From contig JAAAVE010000108.1 of assembly GCA_015679605.1 (NCBI GenBank), positions 1-33,196 of the forward strand: a stretch of 33,196 nucleotides of DNA. Direction: 5' to 3'. Position numbers and translations under genes: made by a program. Below the pieces are notes generated by a model. That model saw only the letters and a program-made list of their open reading frames with translations. It was not told the DNA's origin and searched no databases. Of the stretch, positions 1 through 10,480 are shown in pieces (within the stretch, counting starts at the first letter, position 1; every line of letters begins with the position of its first letter). The stretch comes from Podila epigama (lineage: Eukaryota > Mortierellomycota > Mortierellomycetes > Mortierellales > Mortierellaceae).

Positions 1-723
1 GTTGTTTTCCACTTTTCTTTTAATCCAGAATGAATTAGAACAATTGACAGCACTGATTCAAACGAGTGCAAAAGGTGGACAATGGTGTAAGATGAAAGAA
101 GAAGAGGATAGAGTGACAGTGCAATAAAAAGTTGGAGAGAAGGATGGATGAGGTTCAGGTGAAGGGCATGGATGAAATTGCGAGTGGGTGACAGCAAGAA
201 GGATAGACGAGAACAAAAGAGATGAAGAATGACAGTAACAATGTGCAATGGAAAGAAGGATGAAAAGACAAAAAAAAGAAGAAAGCGAGGATTTCGACAT
301 TGTTGGTGACCGTCAATAGTACACAGCACACCACCAGCACACATCTTTAGTTACACTTGCACTCGGAACACTCGCCACTTGCACTCATACTCATACTCAT
401 ACACTCATACTCACACGCACGACTCATCCTCAACTTTTTGCAAAGTGGTCGTGTGGTGAGGGTGAAAGAAAACAGAGAACAGAAAAAAAAAGCAAAGCAA
501 AAAGAATTTCACTCATCCCATTGCGAGACATTGCCAATGACAAATGGATAAAGCGCAAAAAAAGAGAAAAAAAAAAAAAAAAAAAAAAAAATTGTGTAAA
601 ACACATTGGGCTTTTCGGGTATGGTGCACTACACGCCACTGGCTGGAGCAGTACGACACTACGGGACTGGTCTGGTGGTCACAGGGAACAAGAATCGGGA
701 CCACGAGCATATGCTTCACGTTT
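1..723. other. Low-complexity edge and 3' flank of the THUMPD3-like gene
   Basis: I see no gene here. The plus strand is purine-rich at 60-300 and then holds CTCATA-type short repeats near 384-415. An uninterrupted run of 25 A lies at 567-591. Short open frames on both strands consist of low-complexity serine, phenylalanine or lysine stretches and match nothing I recognise. The stretch at 600-723 lies just beyond the stop of the minus-strand methyltransferase gene and probably includes its 3' UTR, although I found no clear AATAAA on the minus strand. Confidence 0.5.
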
Positions 724-2437
724 TCAGATCCGTACCAGCTCAAACGCAATCACAGAGAACCCGATTGTGATCTCGCGCCGACTCACCACCTGCAGGTACG
801 GTTTAGCAAACACAGAATCAAGCTGTCTCTGCAACAACTTGCGCTCACCCGTCACCAGTATGGCTCGGCCCCCAACTCGCAACAGTCGAACCACCTCCTT
901 CACCAATCGCGGGTACATCTTGCAATTAGCCAGATGTGAGCTCTCTCTTTGACCCCAGGGCAAATCTAATTGAACAGGCAATGTGGTAGGGACAAAGGTA
1001 GGATATGTGGGTGGATGGATGAATAGATGAATGGATGAATGGAATGGGTTAAATGCATTGAAGATTGGAAAAAAATGGATGAACAATGGACGACATGATT
1101 GTAAGCATTATTTGAAAATTCGTCACGTCAATGAAAGTATTCGACTCGTTTGTACATAACTTACCACTCACTATTAGGTCTACGGTACCACTTCGCCAGC
1201 ACACTGCCTTGGCATCACCAAATAGAAGGATCGGCTTTGAGTGTGACGGCAGGCCAGAGCGCGTCTCCCGCTCTACCCGGGCCTTCATACCCACCGCATT
1301 CTCGGCCGCTTTTTCCACATTGCTTGGAACAATTTCAGAACCAACAAACAAACTTTGAGGAAAGTGTGCTGCGCCCACAATCGGAATAGTACCTACACCC
1401 GCACAGACATCGAGAACAACATCCCCTGGCTTTGGTCCCGCCAGAGCCAGCAAAGTGTACGCAATTTCCATCCTGAGAGACGTCCGACCGTCCACAGGCC
1501 GAAAACGGTATGGGCAATCCTCGAGTCGCAGCGGCAGCGTAACACCGACTTTGATTTCTTTATCATTTGCTCTTGTCTCGCCTTCCTTCTCTTGCACCTC
1601 TTGTCCAAGAGGCACTTGGTTGGAAGACCCCTGTTCAGGGGATGTCTGTTCAGGCGATGTTTTTTCCAGGGATTCAACCGTGTGGCAAGGTTCAGTCTTT
1701 TTCCGCTTCACAGACTCTGGGTCCTCCTCTATACTTCGCTTGTGTATTTCTCTTCCTTTGGCCCCTGTTGTACGTTTGATATAAACAGGTTCCTTTTCTG
1801 AAAGCCAGCACCCTACCACTTCTACATCATACTCCTTCAAATTCACTCGCCAATCCGGAAACGTTCTTCCTGTCAAACCTCCAAGTGCTGCTGCCACATC
1901 CTGCGAACGTACACCTTTATGTTGAACTGTACCTCGGTCGAACGTGGCCCTGAAGCGGGTTACACTTTGACCATCTTTAGATAAGGAAGTGAGATCATTG
2001 TTGTGGGTGGTAAGTGGAGTGGATCCAACTGCCAAAGATGTATCGCGAATGACGGAGAGTGCTCGATCCCATTGAAGGTCCGTGGTCTGTTCGAGGTCCT
2101 TGTTATGAGCGAGGCAGAATCCGTTCTGAAGGTAGGAAAGAAATTCCTTTGGACAATCAAAGATGAAGCGTGGCACTCTGATATGCCCGATCGTAACGCT
2201 CGCGGCAAAGACACAAAGAGGTGGATGATGCACAAAACTGGAAAGAACAGTCGATAGACTGCTCCCATTGTTTTCCCCCGAGTGCGCAAAGTCCACTGTC
2301 AAATAACCAGACCCAAGGATATAGCTGATCTCGTCAGCGATATCGATAAGACCATGAGGAAGAAGAGTCACTGCAACATCCTCCAAGCCCATGGGCACCG
2401 ACAGGACCAGCTGCAGAGCCGATGAATTCTCGGTCAT
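724..2437 (-). CDS. THUMPD3: THUMPD3-like tRNA (guanine-N2) methyltransferase, two exons
   Basis: Predicted 504 aa; human THUMPD3 is about 507 aa. Exons are 2437-1165 and 965-724, with one 199-base intron (donor GTAAGT). The start is the ATG at 2437, because upstream codons encode only a phenylalanine-rich run. The N-terminal half fits a THUMP RNA-binding region. A charged linker with a KRKK cluster and a TSPEQ direct repeat follows. The Rossmann methyltransferase part begins near PYRFRPVDGRTSLR, with the SAM-binding loop DVCAGVGTIPI. Splicing restores the catalytic motif SDLPWG (residues 424-429) across the intron; family members have SDLPFG. Characterised THUMPD3 forms m2G in tRNA together with the small activator TRMT112, so this is probably a cytosolic or nuclear tRNA modification enzyme. 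TRM11 is the main alternative, but the DLPWG motif and length favour THUMPD3. Confidence 0.88.
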
Positions 2438-2804
2438 TGGGAGTGAATGTGAATTTGTAAATGAGACCTTAGATGGGCATTCGAAAAAAAAAAAAAGAAT
2501 AAAAAAAAAAATAAATAAGTGCACTAAGAGAACAAGTCACAGTCTCCTTCTCTAATTGCATACATGTGGTCACTGGTGAATTTTTTTTTCTTGCCACAGC
2601 CACTCTCACCCACACCACGCTCAAAAGTCAAAACTATTCTTGACGGGTCGCAGACAGCGCCACCCGATAGTCCAAAGTGTCCGTGAGCTCGACTATCCAT
2701 ATTTAGGCCATGCTGTGGCAGTGCTGGAATCGGGCGTGCTGCGCATTCAGGACCTTTGAAGTTCAGCAGACCAGACTCGCAACCTTGTTATCTCGTTATT
2801 CTTG

Positions 2805-3080
2805 TTATTCTTGACTTTCTAAATCGAGGGCCATGCCATAAGATCCAAGAACCCTTACAAGATCCCACCTTGTTCTGTCTTTTGCTGAAGAAATGGATTT
2901 GTTCAGTGTCTCTTCTATAGGACCAACATCCAGTACCTGATATGTTGATGGGACGAATCCCTCATTTCCTCTCACCACCTTCCACACACACAGCGTCCAA
3001 TTATCAAGATGGCGGGTCCTCCTGTCAATTGTCAAGCCCCGTTTAATCAAAGTAGAGTCGAAATACGTTGACCTTGTTTG
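2805..3080 (-). pseudogene. Coding-like open frame without a start, possible gene remnant
   Basis: The frame is open for 91 codons between two stops and has no ATG near its beginning. Its composition is globular rather than low-complexity: it includes RRTRHLDNWTLCVWK and DRTRWDLVRVLGSYG. That contrasts with the serine/phenylalanine frames typical of the surrounding non-coding DNA. An AG acceptor-like site lies just upstream (AAACAAG before GTCAACG), so it could be a last exon, but I found no joining exon. I do not recognise the family. It may be a decayed fragment or chance. Confidence 0.25.
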
Positions 3081-3282
3081 TCAAGCAAATCTAATTGTTT
3101 TTGTATTGGAAGGAAGCCACACACAAAACAGACCACCAACACGTTTTTAATTTGATGTGAGCAAACAGTTTTGTTTGTTTTTTTTTCTTCACTTCTTTCT
3201 ATTTTCCCCCCTTTTCTCATCCAATCCAGTTTTTTCAAATTCATTGGCCATCTTGATTGCCCACTGCCTTCCACTTAAAAAA

Positions 3283-3324
3283 ACATCTACACATCTACAC
3301 ATCTACACATCTACACATCTACAC
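3283..3324 (+). repeat. Perfect 8-base tandem repeat (ACATCTAC x5)
   Basis: Five head-to-tail copies of ACATCTAC end 20 bases before the ATG at 3345, so the repeat lies in the presumed 5' UTR or core promoter of the PTGY-repeat gene. Confidence 0.9.
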
Positions 3325-3344
3325 GACGTGAGTGGTACCGCACT

Positions 3345-5312
3345 ATGTCAACCGCATCCTGCATCACCACCGACTGTCTCGCGTTCTATGTCGACTATGT
3401 GACCTGTACAGGGGGTCTGGAGTAAGGCTACACTCAGGATGCACTCTCATTCCCCAAAGACCACTGTTTCTCATCTCCATTCACAAGGCAAACAGTATTA
3501 TTCTGACCACCATCTCTTCCATCGTCTTTCCCTTTTTCATTCGCATAGTAATGTGACGCCATCCATGTTACCCTGCCTCTGCACAGACAAGGTTATTGGT
3601 GAATACCGTATGTGACAAACCCCCGTTTGATGCAATTGAAAAGTTAATGAACACGAGTGTGAACATTGATATGGAGTGTCAACAGAATGAGAAAATAGCA
3701 TTGATACTAACTGACTAGCTATGACAACAAAAATCCCTTCCAGAAACATGCTACCCTTGCCTCAGTAGCGTTCAGGGCACCAATTTGCTGACCGTTGATG
3801 GCTATAGGACTGGCTGTCAGAACAAGAACCTTGGTAAGCAAAGCTTGATTCTTTACTTATTTTTTTTTGCTTTTCTGTTTTCTTTCATCTTGCACATCCA
3901 CCATGCATATTCATACTGCCCAGAAGATGGATTAAATATCGATCGTCGCTATCAAACAGTTCCTCTTCCGAAGCACAACACTTTTGAAAGTGCTCTTTTT
4001 CTGTCTTCCCTTGCTTTTTTTTCGACTCGCTCGTTGAACAATAATGTATTTTTGAACCCCTCCCTTTCACCCTCTCCCCCTCGAAATTCCTCCAATCGAC
4101 GCGCTGATTGGTCAAAAGCCACTCGCGTTGATGGGGTCTGGGCCTTGCACTCTTGCGCCACCAACTCTCCTTGTCTAACTTTTTTGGCCATTCGCTCCAT
4201 CCATTCATCCTATGTACAACACAGACTACAACCCATATCCCACAGGTTATCCTACAGGTTATCCCACAGGTTATCCCACAGGTTATCCCACTGGATACCC
4301 TACACTCAAGCCATCATCGTCCAACTTTCCTCGACCCACACCCACTCAAACAAACAACAGCAGTAGCGGTGATGGTGGGTCCAAAGTGGGTCTGTATGCC
4401 GGCATTGGCGGAGGCATTGCCGCGTTGATCCTCATCGTTGGTCTCATTTTCTACTCTCGCAAGAAAAAGGCCGCCCAGGGCAAGGAAAACCATGCTGCTG
4501 CCACCTCTCCTGCAGCTCCTGTTACTCAGCAACAACATCATCATCAGGGACCTCCTCCACCTCCTTGTGTTGCAGGTGCTGCTCCAGCTATGCATCAGGT
4601 CTACAGCCAGCCTCCACCCCAGTACCAGCAACAGCAACAACAACAGCAACAGCAACAGTACCAGCCAACATACCATACTCCTGAACAACATCAGTACCAA
4701 CAACAACAGGCTTTCCAGACTCCAGAGCAGCAGCAGTACCAACAACAACAGGCTTTCCAGACTCCAGAGCAGCAGCAGTACCAGCAGCAGTACCAGCAAC
4801 AGCAACAGCAGCAGCCCTATGCTCCTCCAGTCTCATCCCCTTACTATGGCGCCAACACCAACCAACAAGGATATTACCCTACTGCTGCAGCAACCCCTGG
4901 AGTCGTCCCACAACCCACGCCCTCTCCTACCTTTGCGCCTGCCCCTGTGGCGACAGTATACCAACCCGAGGCAGCAACGACTGTCAACAACGCGCAGGTC
5001 TATAACAGCAACACAAGTGAATATCAGCACCAGCACCAGTACCAGCAACAAGCATCGCCTGAGCAGCCTTACTCTCAGGCTTACTCGAACGTGTACTCGC
5101 CTACGATCGCTACTACCACTTCTTCTCCTACTGTAGTTGGTAGTGAGCAACTTGCATACAAGCCTGTGGACGCTGCCTCTACACAAGCGCAGACACAGAC
5201 TCAATTCCAGGCCCAGGCACCCAAGCCAGGACCCCAGTTGTATGTGCCTCAGACCCAGCCTTCAGTCCAATCTAACAACCCCCAGTACATTGACCCCAAC
5301 ACGACGTATTAA
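3345..5312 (+). CDS. Single-pass membrane protein: Cys-rich ectodomain, PTGY repeats, Q-rich cytoplasmic tail
   Basis: Predicted 434 aa from exons 3345-3421, 3549-3598, 3744-3833 and 4225-5312; phases close exactly. Residues 1-72 form a small domain with eight cysteines (for example LPCLCTDKV and ETCYPCLSS) but no signal peptide. A PTGY tandem repeat and a Ser/Thr/Pro stalk follow. One hydrophobic helix spans about 127-150 (VGLYAGIGGGIAALILIVGL) and is followed at once by SRKKK, which predicts an outside N-terminus and a cytoplasmic C-terminus. The tail is very rich in Q, P and Y and includes an exact duplicated 14-residue unit. The layout recalls fungal cell-wall sensor or SKG6-type membrane proteins, but I recognise no specific family. 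The 391-base third intron is long for this window, so an extra exon there cannot be excluded, nor can an upstream exon carrying a signal peptide. Confidence 0.75.
4236..4305 (+). repeat. 12-base coding tandem repeat encoding PTGY
   Basis: Near-perfect copies of CCCACAGGTTAT encode consecutive P-T-G-Y units just after the last splice acceptor of the membrane-protein gene. Copies differ only at third positions, apart from the last unit, which drifts to CCCACTGGATAC. They would give an extended, probably O-glycosylated stalk. Confidence 0.85.
4692..4775 (+). repeat. Exact 42-base tandem duplication inside the Q-rich tail
   Basis: Bases 4692-4733 and 4734-4775 are identical and encode two copies of the same 14-residue unit, with AFQTPEQ at its core. 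They sit inside a wider CAA/CAG tract (about 4627-4816). The absence of any silent difference points to a recent duplication. Confidence 0.9.
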
Positions 5313-5645
5313 TGTCATCTTTCTATAAATGAATGCCCCCATCTTTATTTTTTTATTTATTTTTTAATTTTTTATTCCTTTCTTCATTCTGCACGCAATA
5401 AAATGCTAAATGCTACTTGTTCGAGTTATCTATCACTTTATTCTTTATGACAGATGTTTGTCTCTACGCATTGAAATCCGCTACACTAGGTTAACTTCGC
5501 TATGGGCTGTTGACATTGTTGGAAGCATAGAAAAAAGTGGCATTTTGTGGAGGCGAAAGTATAGCACCACTATTTGGGGCCATATTTTTTAATGGCTGTG
5601 TTGGCACGTAAACTATTTAAATAAGACATAACTATGGTATTACCC
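5313..5645. other. Convergent 3' intergenic region
   Basis: This 333-base spacer lies between the ends of the plus-strand membrane-protein gene and the minus-strand monooxygenase gene. It begins AT-rich and T-rich and contains the plus-strand AATAAA at 5397. I see nothing else in it. Confidence 0.6.
5397..5402 (+). terminator. Polyadenylation signal AATAAA
   Basis: AATAAA lies 85 bases after the stop of the membrane-protein gene, downstream of a T-rich stretch. Confidence 0.55.
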
Positions 5646-7602
5646 CTATGATGACGCTGACCGAGATATACCGCGGTCTCTAACTGAGGGCAAGAAAGAT
5701 AACAGTGGTCGGTCACTCATGACTCTGTTGACTATCATGATAATGAACCAACGTGGGAGGATGAACAACGCTATCCGGCGGATCCATCTTGCAAAGAATC
5801 CCTGTTTTTTTTTTTTTTTGTCAGGTTGGCATGAAGGTTTACATAGTGTGAGCAATGGTAGAGTCAAGAAAATGAAAAATCGTCAAACGAATTATTTCTA
5901 CATACCTTGGATTCGATAAACCGAGCAAATATGCGAGACCCAAGGACAGCATGGCGACTAGGCTTGTGGCGTGCGAGGGCATGGGCCTTTAATGCTTGTT
6001 CAATGGTTTCTGAAGTATTTGACTTTAAATTTGCTAGGAGGTTTGCGAGCGATACACCATCTAAGATGGCTTGAATCGACCCCTGTCCGGCAAATGGTAG
6101 CACCTACAAGAAAGAAGGATTGGTTACATGATTGAGATTTTGATGCCAACTGCCAACATGTCATTCTATCTGTTGGGCAACATGGCAACATTGATTTTTT
6201 TTTTTTTTTTTTTTTGTGGCATGCTAATCGGTGTAAGAAGGCACGTACGCAGAGGATGACAGCATTTCATGAGTAAATTTGGCCTAAAAAAAACATTCAA
6301 CTCGGTCGACATTGCATCTTTTGACAAAACTCACTTACAATCACCAAGCAACACGATGCGCTTCGTGTTCCAAGTTTCAAAGAACTTGTCCTCTAGAATG
6401 ACAGACGAGATGCTGTCCTTTGGTGTCGATTCGATGATGTGCCCTACAGAAGGACCATACTCAGTTGAGAGCCTCTTGATCTCTGGCAGAATCTTTCTCG
6501 CATCCAGATGGCCCCATCCCCAGGCTTCACTGTTGGGGCCTGCATTCGAATTGATTTCACCCCCATAGCTCCAAGAGATCCTGTTGTCTTGAATTGGGCT
6601 TAGCCAAACCTGTTTGGATCAAAAGATACGCGTTTAGCATCCTTTTTTTTTGTTTCCTATTTTTAAGTTCAACAATTATCTGATCAAATCCATGTCACGT
6701 CAATTTGTATACAAAGAATTACTTACAGACAACGGTTTGTCACGGAATAGGGTCATTTCAAAGTTGGAATGATCATCTAAGAGACGTGGGAACTGCTTAG
6801 GGTCCATAGGCGCCGAAACACCGAGGACACTGACATGGGTCAAGTTCATGGGTAACGAATCGGACGCTGGCAGGCGGTTGATGGCCTTGAGGTTGCGGTA
6901 CATGACCTCGCGGACGGTGCTGTAGGCACCATCAGCTCCGACGACAATATCACCGCGATATTCGGTCCCATCGGCGCAAATGCATGTCACACCTTGGTCG
7001 GTTTCGACTACATCCGAAACGGTTTTACGCAAGTGGATCTTGGCTGCAGGGATACGCGCGCGGAGGATGTCAAAGAGAGCAGGGCGAGACATCACATAGG
7101 CCATGTAGCCGTATTGACGCTCGCCAAACGTAAAGTCGATATGGCCTAAAGGCTCGTTGTTGTCGGTACGGATGTTGAAGCCGCCGATGGGTTTGGCGAT
7201 TCGTTTGATGTCTTCAAGCATGCCAAGCTGCTCGATCACACGCAGGGCACAGGCGTTGAGGGCGATGGTACTGCCGAGAGTCTTGTGGATGGAGGAGCGT
7301 TCGAGGACAACGTAGTCAATGTTGTTTGCAGCCTCGAACATGATGGCCAGTGCGAGACCCCCGATGCCACCTCCAGCAATGACGACCTTGACGCGAGCGG
7401 GCCGTGGTTTGGGCAAGAGCGGTTCGTGGATGACGATGACTGGATTAGGCGCTTTGGGAGGGTGGGGCGGGACAGCGGTTGGAGGGGTCGTTGGAGTGGT
7501 AGTGTAAGGTGTTGCTGGGGTGTTTGATCTTTTCCTTGGATGCTGCAAAGGAAACATCATTGGCGCGTTTCTGAGTGGTGTAAGTGATGATTGACCTGTC
7601 AT
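5646..7602 (-). CDS. FAD-dependent aromatic-ring-type monooxygenase with C-terminal membrane helix
   Basis: Predicted 503 aa. Exons: 7602-6727, 6609-6339, a proposed 11-base exon 6223-6213, 6103-5906 and 5801-5646. The PHBH-type flavin hydroxylase fold shows all three FAD motifs: GGGIGG (77-82) in the first Rossmann strand, VGADGAYSTVRE (DG motif), and LLGDSCHKVLPFAGQG (GD motif, D382). The first 65 residues are a Pro/Thr-rich extension ahead of the fold. The C-terminus carries a hydrophobic helix (IALFILPRWFIIMIV) that probably anchors the enzyme to a membrane. The substrate is unknown. The GD motif is complete only if the 11-base exon is used, but its 5' splice site is a 21-base A tract on the sense strand (T at 6195-6215) rather than GT. 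The ATG at 7602 is preferred because upstream codons are phenylalanine/serine-rich non-coding-like sequence. Confidence 0.85.
6195..6215. repeat. 21-base T homopolymer at an exon-intron junction
   Basis: An uninterrupted T run on the plus strand reads as poly(A) in the sense direction of the monooxygenase gene. It directly follows the codons for C-H-K of the GD motif and occupies the position where a GT donor is required. Confidence 0.9.
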
Positions 7603-8260
7603 AGTTGTCAGTTGTCGAGTTGTTGTAACTGAGAAGGAGTTTGGAAAGGAGGAATGGGAGAAAGTGAAGGAAGAAGAAGAAGTAGTAAAGTAAATGAAAA
7701 AAAGAGAAAAAGAAAGAAAAATAAAAAGGAAACAAAAACAATAGGCAATAACAAATGCAGCTCCAAAGAAGAACGTGAAAATAAAAGAGAGATGGAGATG
7801 GGCTATTGTTTCCTTCTTGGACAACTCAACTCGACCTATAAACAACAGCGCAATGCTTTGCCTTGTTATTATTGTGTCGCATCTCGCATCTCGCACTGAT
7901 GCGTACAGGTCGCGAAACAATTGGAGTTGGCTCTTTTCATTGTTTTGTGCTTGTTGTTGTCTGCGTTGTTGAATATGGAATGCTCGCCGTGAACTTGTCT
8001 TGTTGTTCATAAAACAGCTCAAAATTTTACTCTTCAACCTCATCAACACGCGACTGACAGAAAGCCACCACACTTTTTTTTTTTTATGCCAACGCCAATA
8101 AAAAAATAGGAAAGCGACAAGACACATCTGCGAACACTTTCACATTCACATTCACGCTCTCATCCACTTTCACATCCACGTTCACATCCACATCCACCCT
8201 CATTCACCCTCATTCACCCTCTCCGCCCGCTGATTCCTACTGCACGCACATCTTCACATC
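7603..8260. other. Divergent promoter region of the monooxygenase and H3K9 methyltransferase genes
   Basis: This 658-base spacer lies between two divergent ATGs. Its left part is purine-rich on the plus strand, which is pyrimidine-rich in the sense direction of the monooxygenase and probably its 5' UTR. Its right end (about 8137-8220) carries degenerate short repeats of the CATTCA/CATCCA type immediately before the methyltransferase gene. I could not identify a TATA box. Confidence 0.5.
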
Positions 8261-10307
8261 ATGCCTCTTATGAGAACCTCAAGGCAGACAAAATCTCTTG
8301 CTCAAAGTTCAAAGACCACACATTCACGCAAACGATCCCATTCACAAGTCAGTGCTGGATCCAATGGTGCTCATTCTCGGCAAAGATCTGCAGCCTCATC
8401 GAAGGAACGAGAGATTTCCGACGAAGGTGCCTCTGTCAAGTATGAGGAGACGGACGACTGGAATGAATCTGAGGTGTCTGAGGAATCTGGAGGGTCTGGA
8501 GAGTCTGACGAGACGCCAGAGGGGCAGTATGAGGTACACCAAAACTACATGTGCAGGGACAAAACTACATGTGCAAGGTCAAAAAAAAAAGGAAAAGAGT
8601 CCGAGTGTAAAAAAGAAACGACAAAAGACCGCGTTTCTATTCTTTGCCTCAAAACAACACTCATTCAGTCGGCAGTGAGTTTCAACATGTGTTCCCGAGA
8701 ATGAGAGAGAGTGTGTGCGAGGAAGTGTGTGACGAAGAGAACAGCAAAGGAACGGATCCACTGTGAAGAGTTGTTTACAGTGCAACATATTTTTTTTTAT
8801 CGATCTTTTCTAATTCTTTGTTTGATTTCACGTCTCTTTTCTTTTTATTTCGCCCGGGCAGGTGGGAGCAATTCGTGGCATCAGGAACCTCGGCACGGTA
8901 AGAGAATATGTTGATGCTTCTTTCCATAGTACCTTAGTACAAACAACCAACACCAAGATGAGAACACAAACTCGGGGTCAAGTAGGCTCATCTATTTTTT
9001 TTTTCATCTCTTCGGCGCGTGTAGAAACTGCCAATAGAATTTTTGGTTCACTGGAAGCACTTTGACGAGAGTGCCAACACATGGGAACCCCTGGATCACC
9101 TTGAGAATTGCATGGAGCTGGTCTGCAAATACCTGCAAAACCCGTTCGGTGCCACCTCCGTCAAGAGCATCACCCCAACATCGTCCAGTTACCCAAGTGA
9201 TAAAATGGTATGTCGTTGTGATTCATGGGCCTCCCAAACTATTTCATTTGCTACCATGCGCATTCCTCTCGCCTCGCACTTGGAAGTCTTTTCAACCTTT
9301 GAATCTCATCCTTTTCAATTCCTGGCAATCATCCTGTTACTCCATTGTGGCCAACTTTTGCATACGCGCGTTTTTTTTTCTCTTTCCTTCTTTATATGCA
9401 ATAGTCAAAGATCTTGAAAGAGTTCGAAGACATATTCAAGGCGTCATCGTCAGGTATGAAGATCACGGTTGAGAACACTGTGGATGGAGAAGGTGCACCA
9501 AAAAACTTTACCTACATCTCATCTCCTATCTTTGGTGTTGGTGTCCCTGTGCCGGACCCTCAGTTCAGAAGTTCTTGTTCATGCGGGCCAGGTGGCTGTG
9601 ACATCAAAGACAGTGGCCCATGCGACTGCCTTCAAGAGGCGATTGAGGTGAATGAATACCGGTCGGTACCCTATGAAGCAGACGGGCGTGTGTCAGAGTT
9701 GTCGAGTATGCTCCTCTGGCAATGCAATGATAGCTGTGGATGTGGGCCTGGGTGTGCAGCCAAGGTATCCCAACAAGGGTGCCAAGTGGCGCTCAGGATC
9801 AAACGGACAGTAGACAAAGGATGGGGCGTGTTCTTGGATCAAGACGAGCCCATTCCACCGCGTACCTATGTCACCAGCTACATTGGTGAAATAATCACCA
9901 ATATGGAGGCTGAAAAGCGCGGACGCATGTATGATAAAATCGGGACTACGTATCTTTTTGACCTGGATTACAACCCAAACAAAATCGTCTACTCTGTGGA
10001 CGCGTACAGATTCGGTAATGAGAGTCATTTTCTAAACCACTCATGTGATCCAAACCTGTCCGTGTATGTGCTCATGGGCGAGTATGGCGATCCCAACCTG
10101 ACCACGCTAAGTTTCTGGAGTAACCGGACTATTTACAAGGGAGACGAACTCACCTTTGACTATGATGGGATATTCCAACCGCCGTGGCTCGCCAGAGGCC
10201 GACAGCTCGAGGCACACTCTCATCGTACAGAGCCAAGTTCAAAGTTCAGCACCTCATGTCTCTGTGGAGCCGCCAATTGTAGAAAATGGATTCACACGAA
10301 CTCGTAA
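8261..10307 (+). CDS. SUV39/Clr4-type histone H3K9 methyltransferase (chromodomain + pre-SET + SET + post-SET)
   Basis: Predicted 464 aa from exons 8261-8533, 8862-8897, 9025-9207 and 9405-10307, all joined in phase 0. Residues 1-88 are a charged, serine-rich tail. The chromodomain is spread over three exons (QYEV, then a 12-codon exon, then EFLVHWKHF..NTWEPLDHLENC), with Y, W and F available for a methyl-lysine cage. Pre-SET has nine cysteines, from CSCGPGGC (C222) to CGCGPGC (C281). SET shows GWGV (303-306), the cofactor motif SHFLNHSCDPN (NHSC 375-378) and TFDYDG. Post-SET is CLCGAANC (449-456). This is the complete architecture of Clr4/SUV39, which writes H3K9 methylation and reads it through the chromodomain to spread heterochromatin. 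All catalytic and zinc residues appear intact. The first intron (328 bases) contains a 20-base direct repeat. Confidence 0.95.
8540..8577 (+). repeat. 20-base direct repeat in intron 1 of the methyltransferase gene
   Basis: CAAAACTACATGTGCA occurs twice, 20 bases apart, starting only six bases after the first donor site. The two copies are nearly identical including the flanking purines. Confidence 0.8.
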
Positions 10308-10480
10308 CGCGTCCCTCCTTGTAATACAAACACGTAAAAACTTCGTAGTCAATGAACAGTGTGGAAAAAAAAAAAAAATGAAAAGAAAAACCAAATTGTG
10401 ACTGCCTTTATTCAGACTTGCATGCTGAACGTTTTTGCTCTTGCTTGAATGGCATTGCACCTTTTTCACGAATACAAAAC

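Larger units (their letters stand above)
2438..3344. other. Divergent intergenic region between THUMPD3-like and PTGY-repeat genes
   Basis: This 0.9 kb spacer separates two divergent start codons and should hold both promoters. It contains two coding-like but incomplete stretches: a minus-strand open frame at 2805-3080 (separate entry) and a short plus-strand frame ending at the TGA near 2757-2759. Neither has a proper start or a recognisable family. The last 60 bases before the plus-strand gene carry a perfect 8-base tandem repeat. Confidence 0.5.

Noticed and set aside
567-591. A25 run as the poly(A) tail of a retroposed cDNA
   Set aside because: No processed coding sequence or target-site duplication flanks it, and long A/T runs occur throughout the introns and spacers of this window.
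3157-3402. Hydrophobic plus-strand frame resembling a signal peptide upstream of the PTGY-repeat gene
   Set aside because: It begins at GTG rather than ATG, its hydrophobicity comes from a T-rich stretch, and it runs out of frame with the membrane-protein exons.
4314-4805. Leucine-rich minus-strand open frame opposite the Q-rich tail
   Set aside because: It is the antisense shadow of CAA/CAG repeats.
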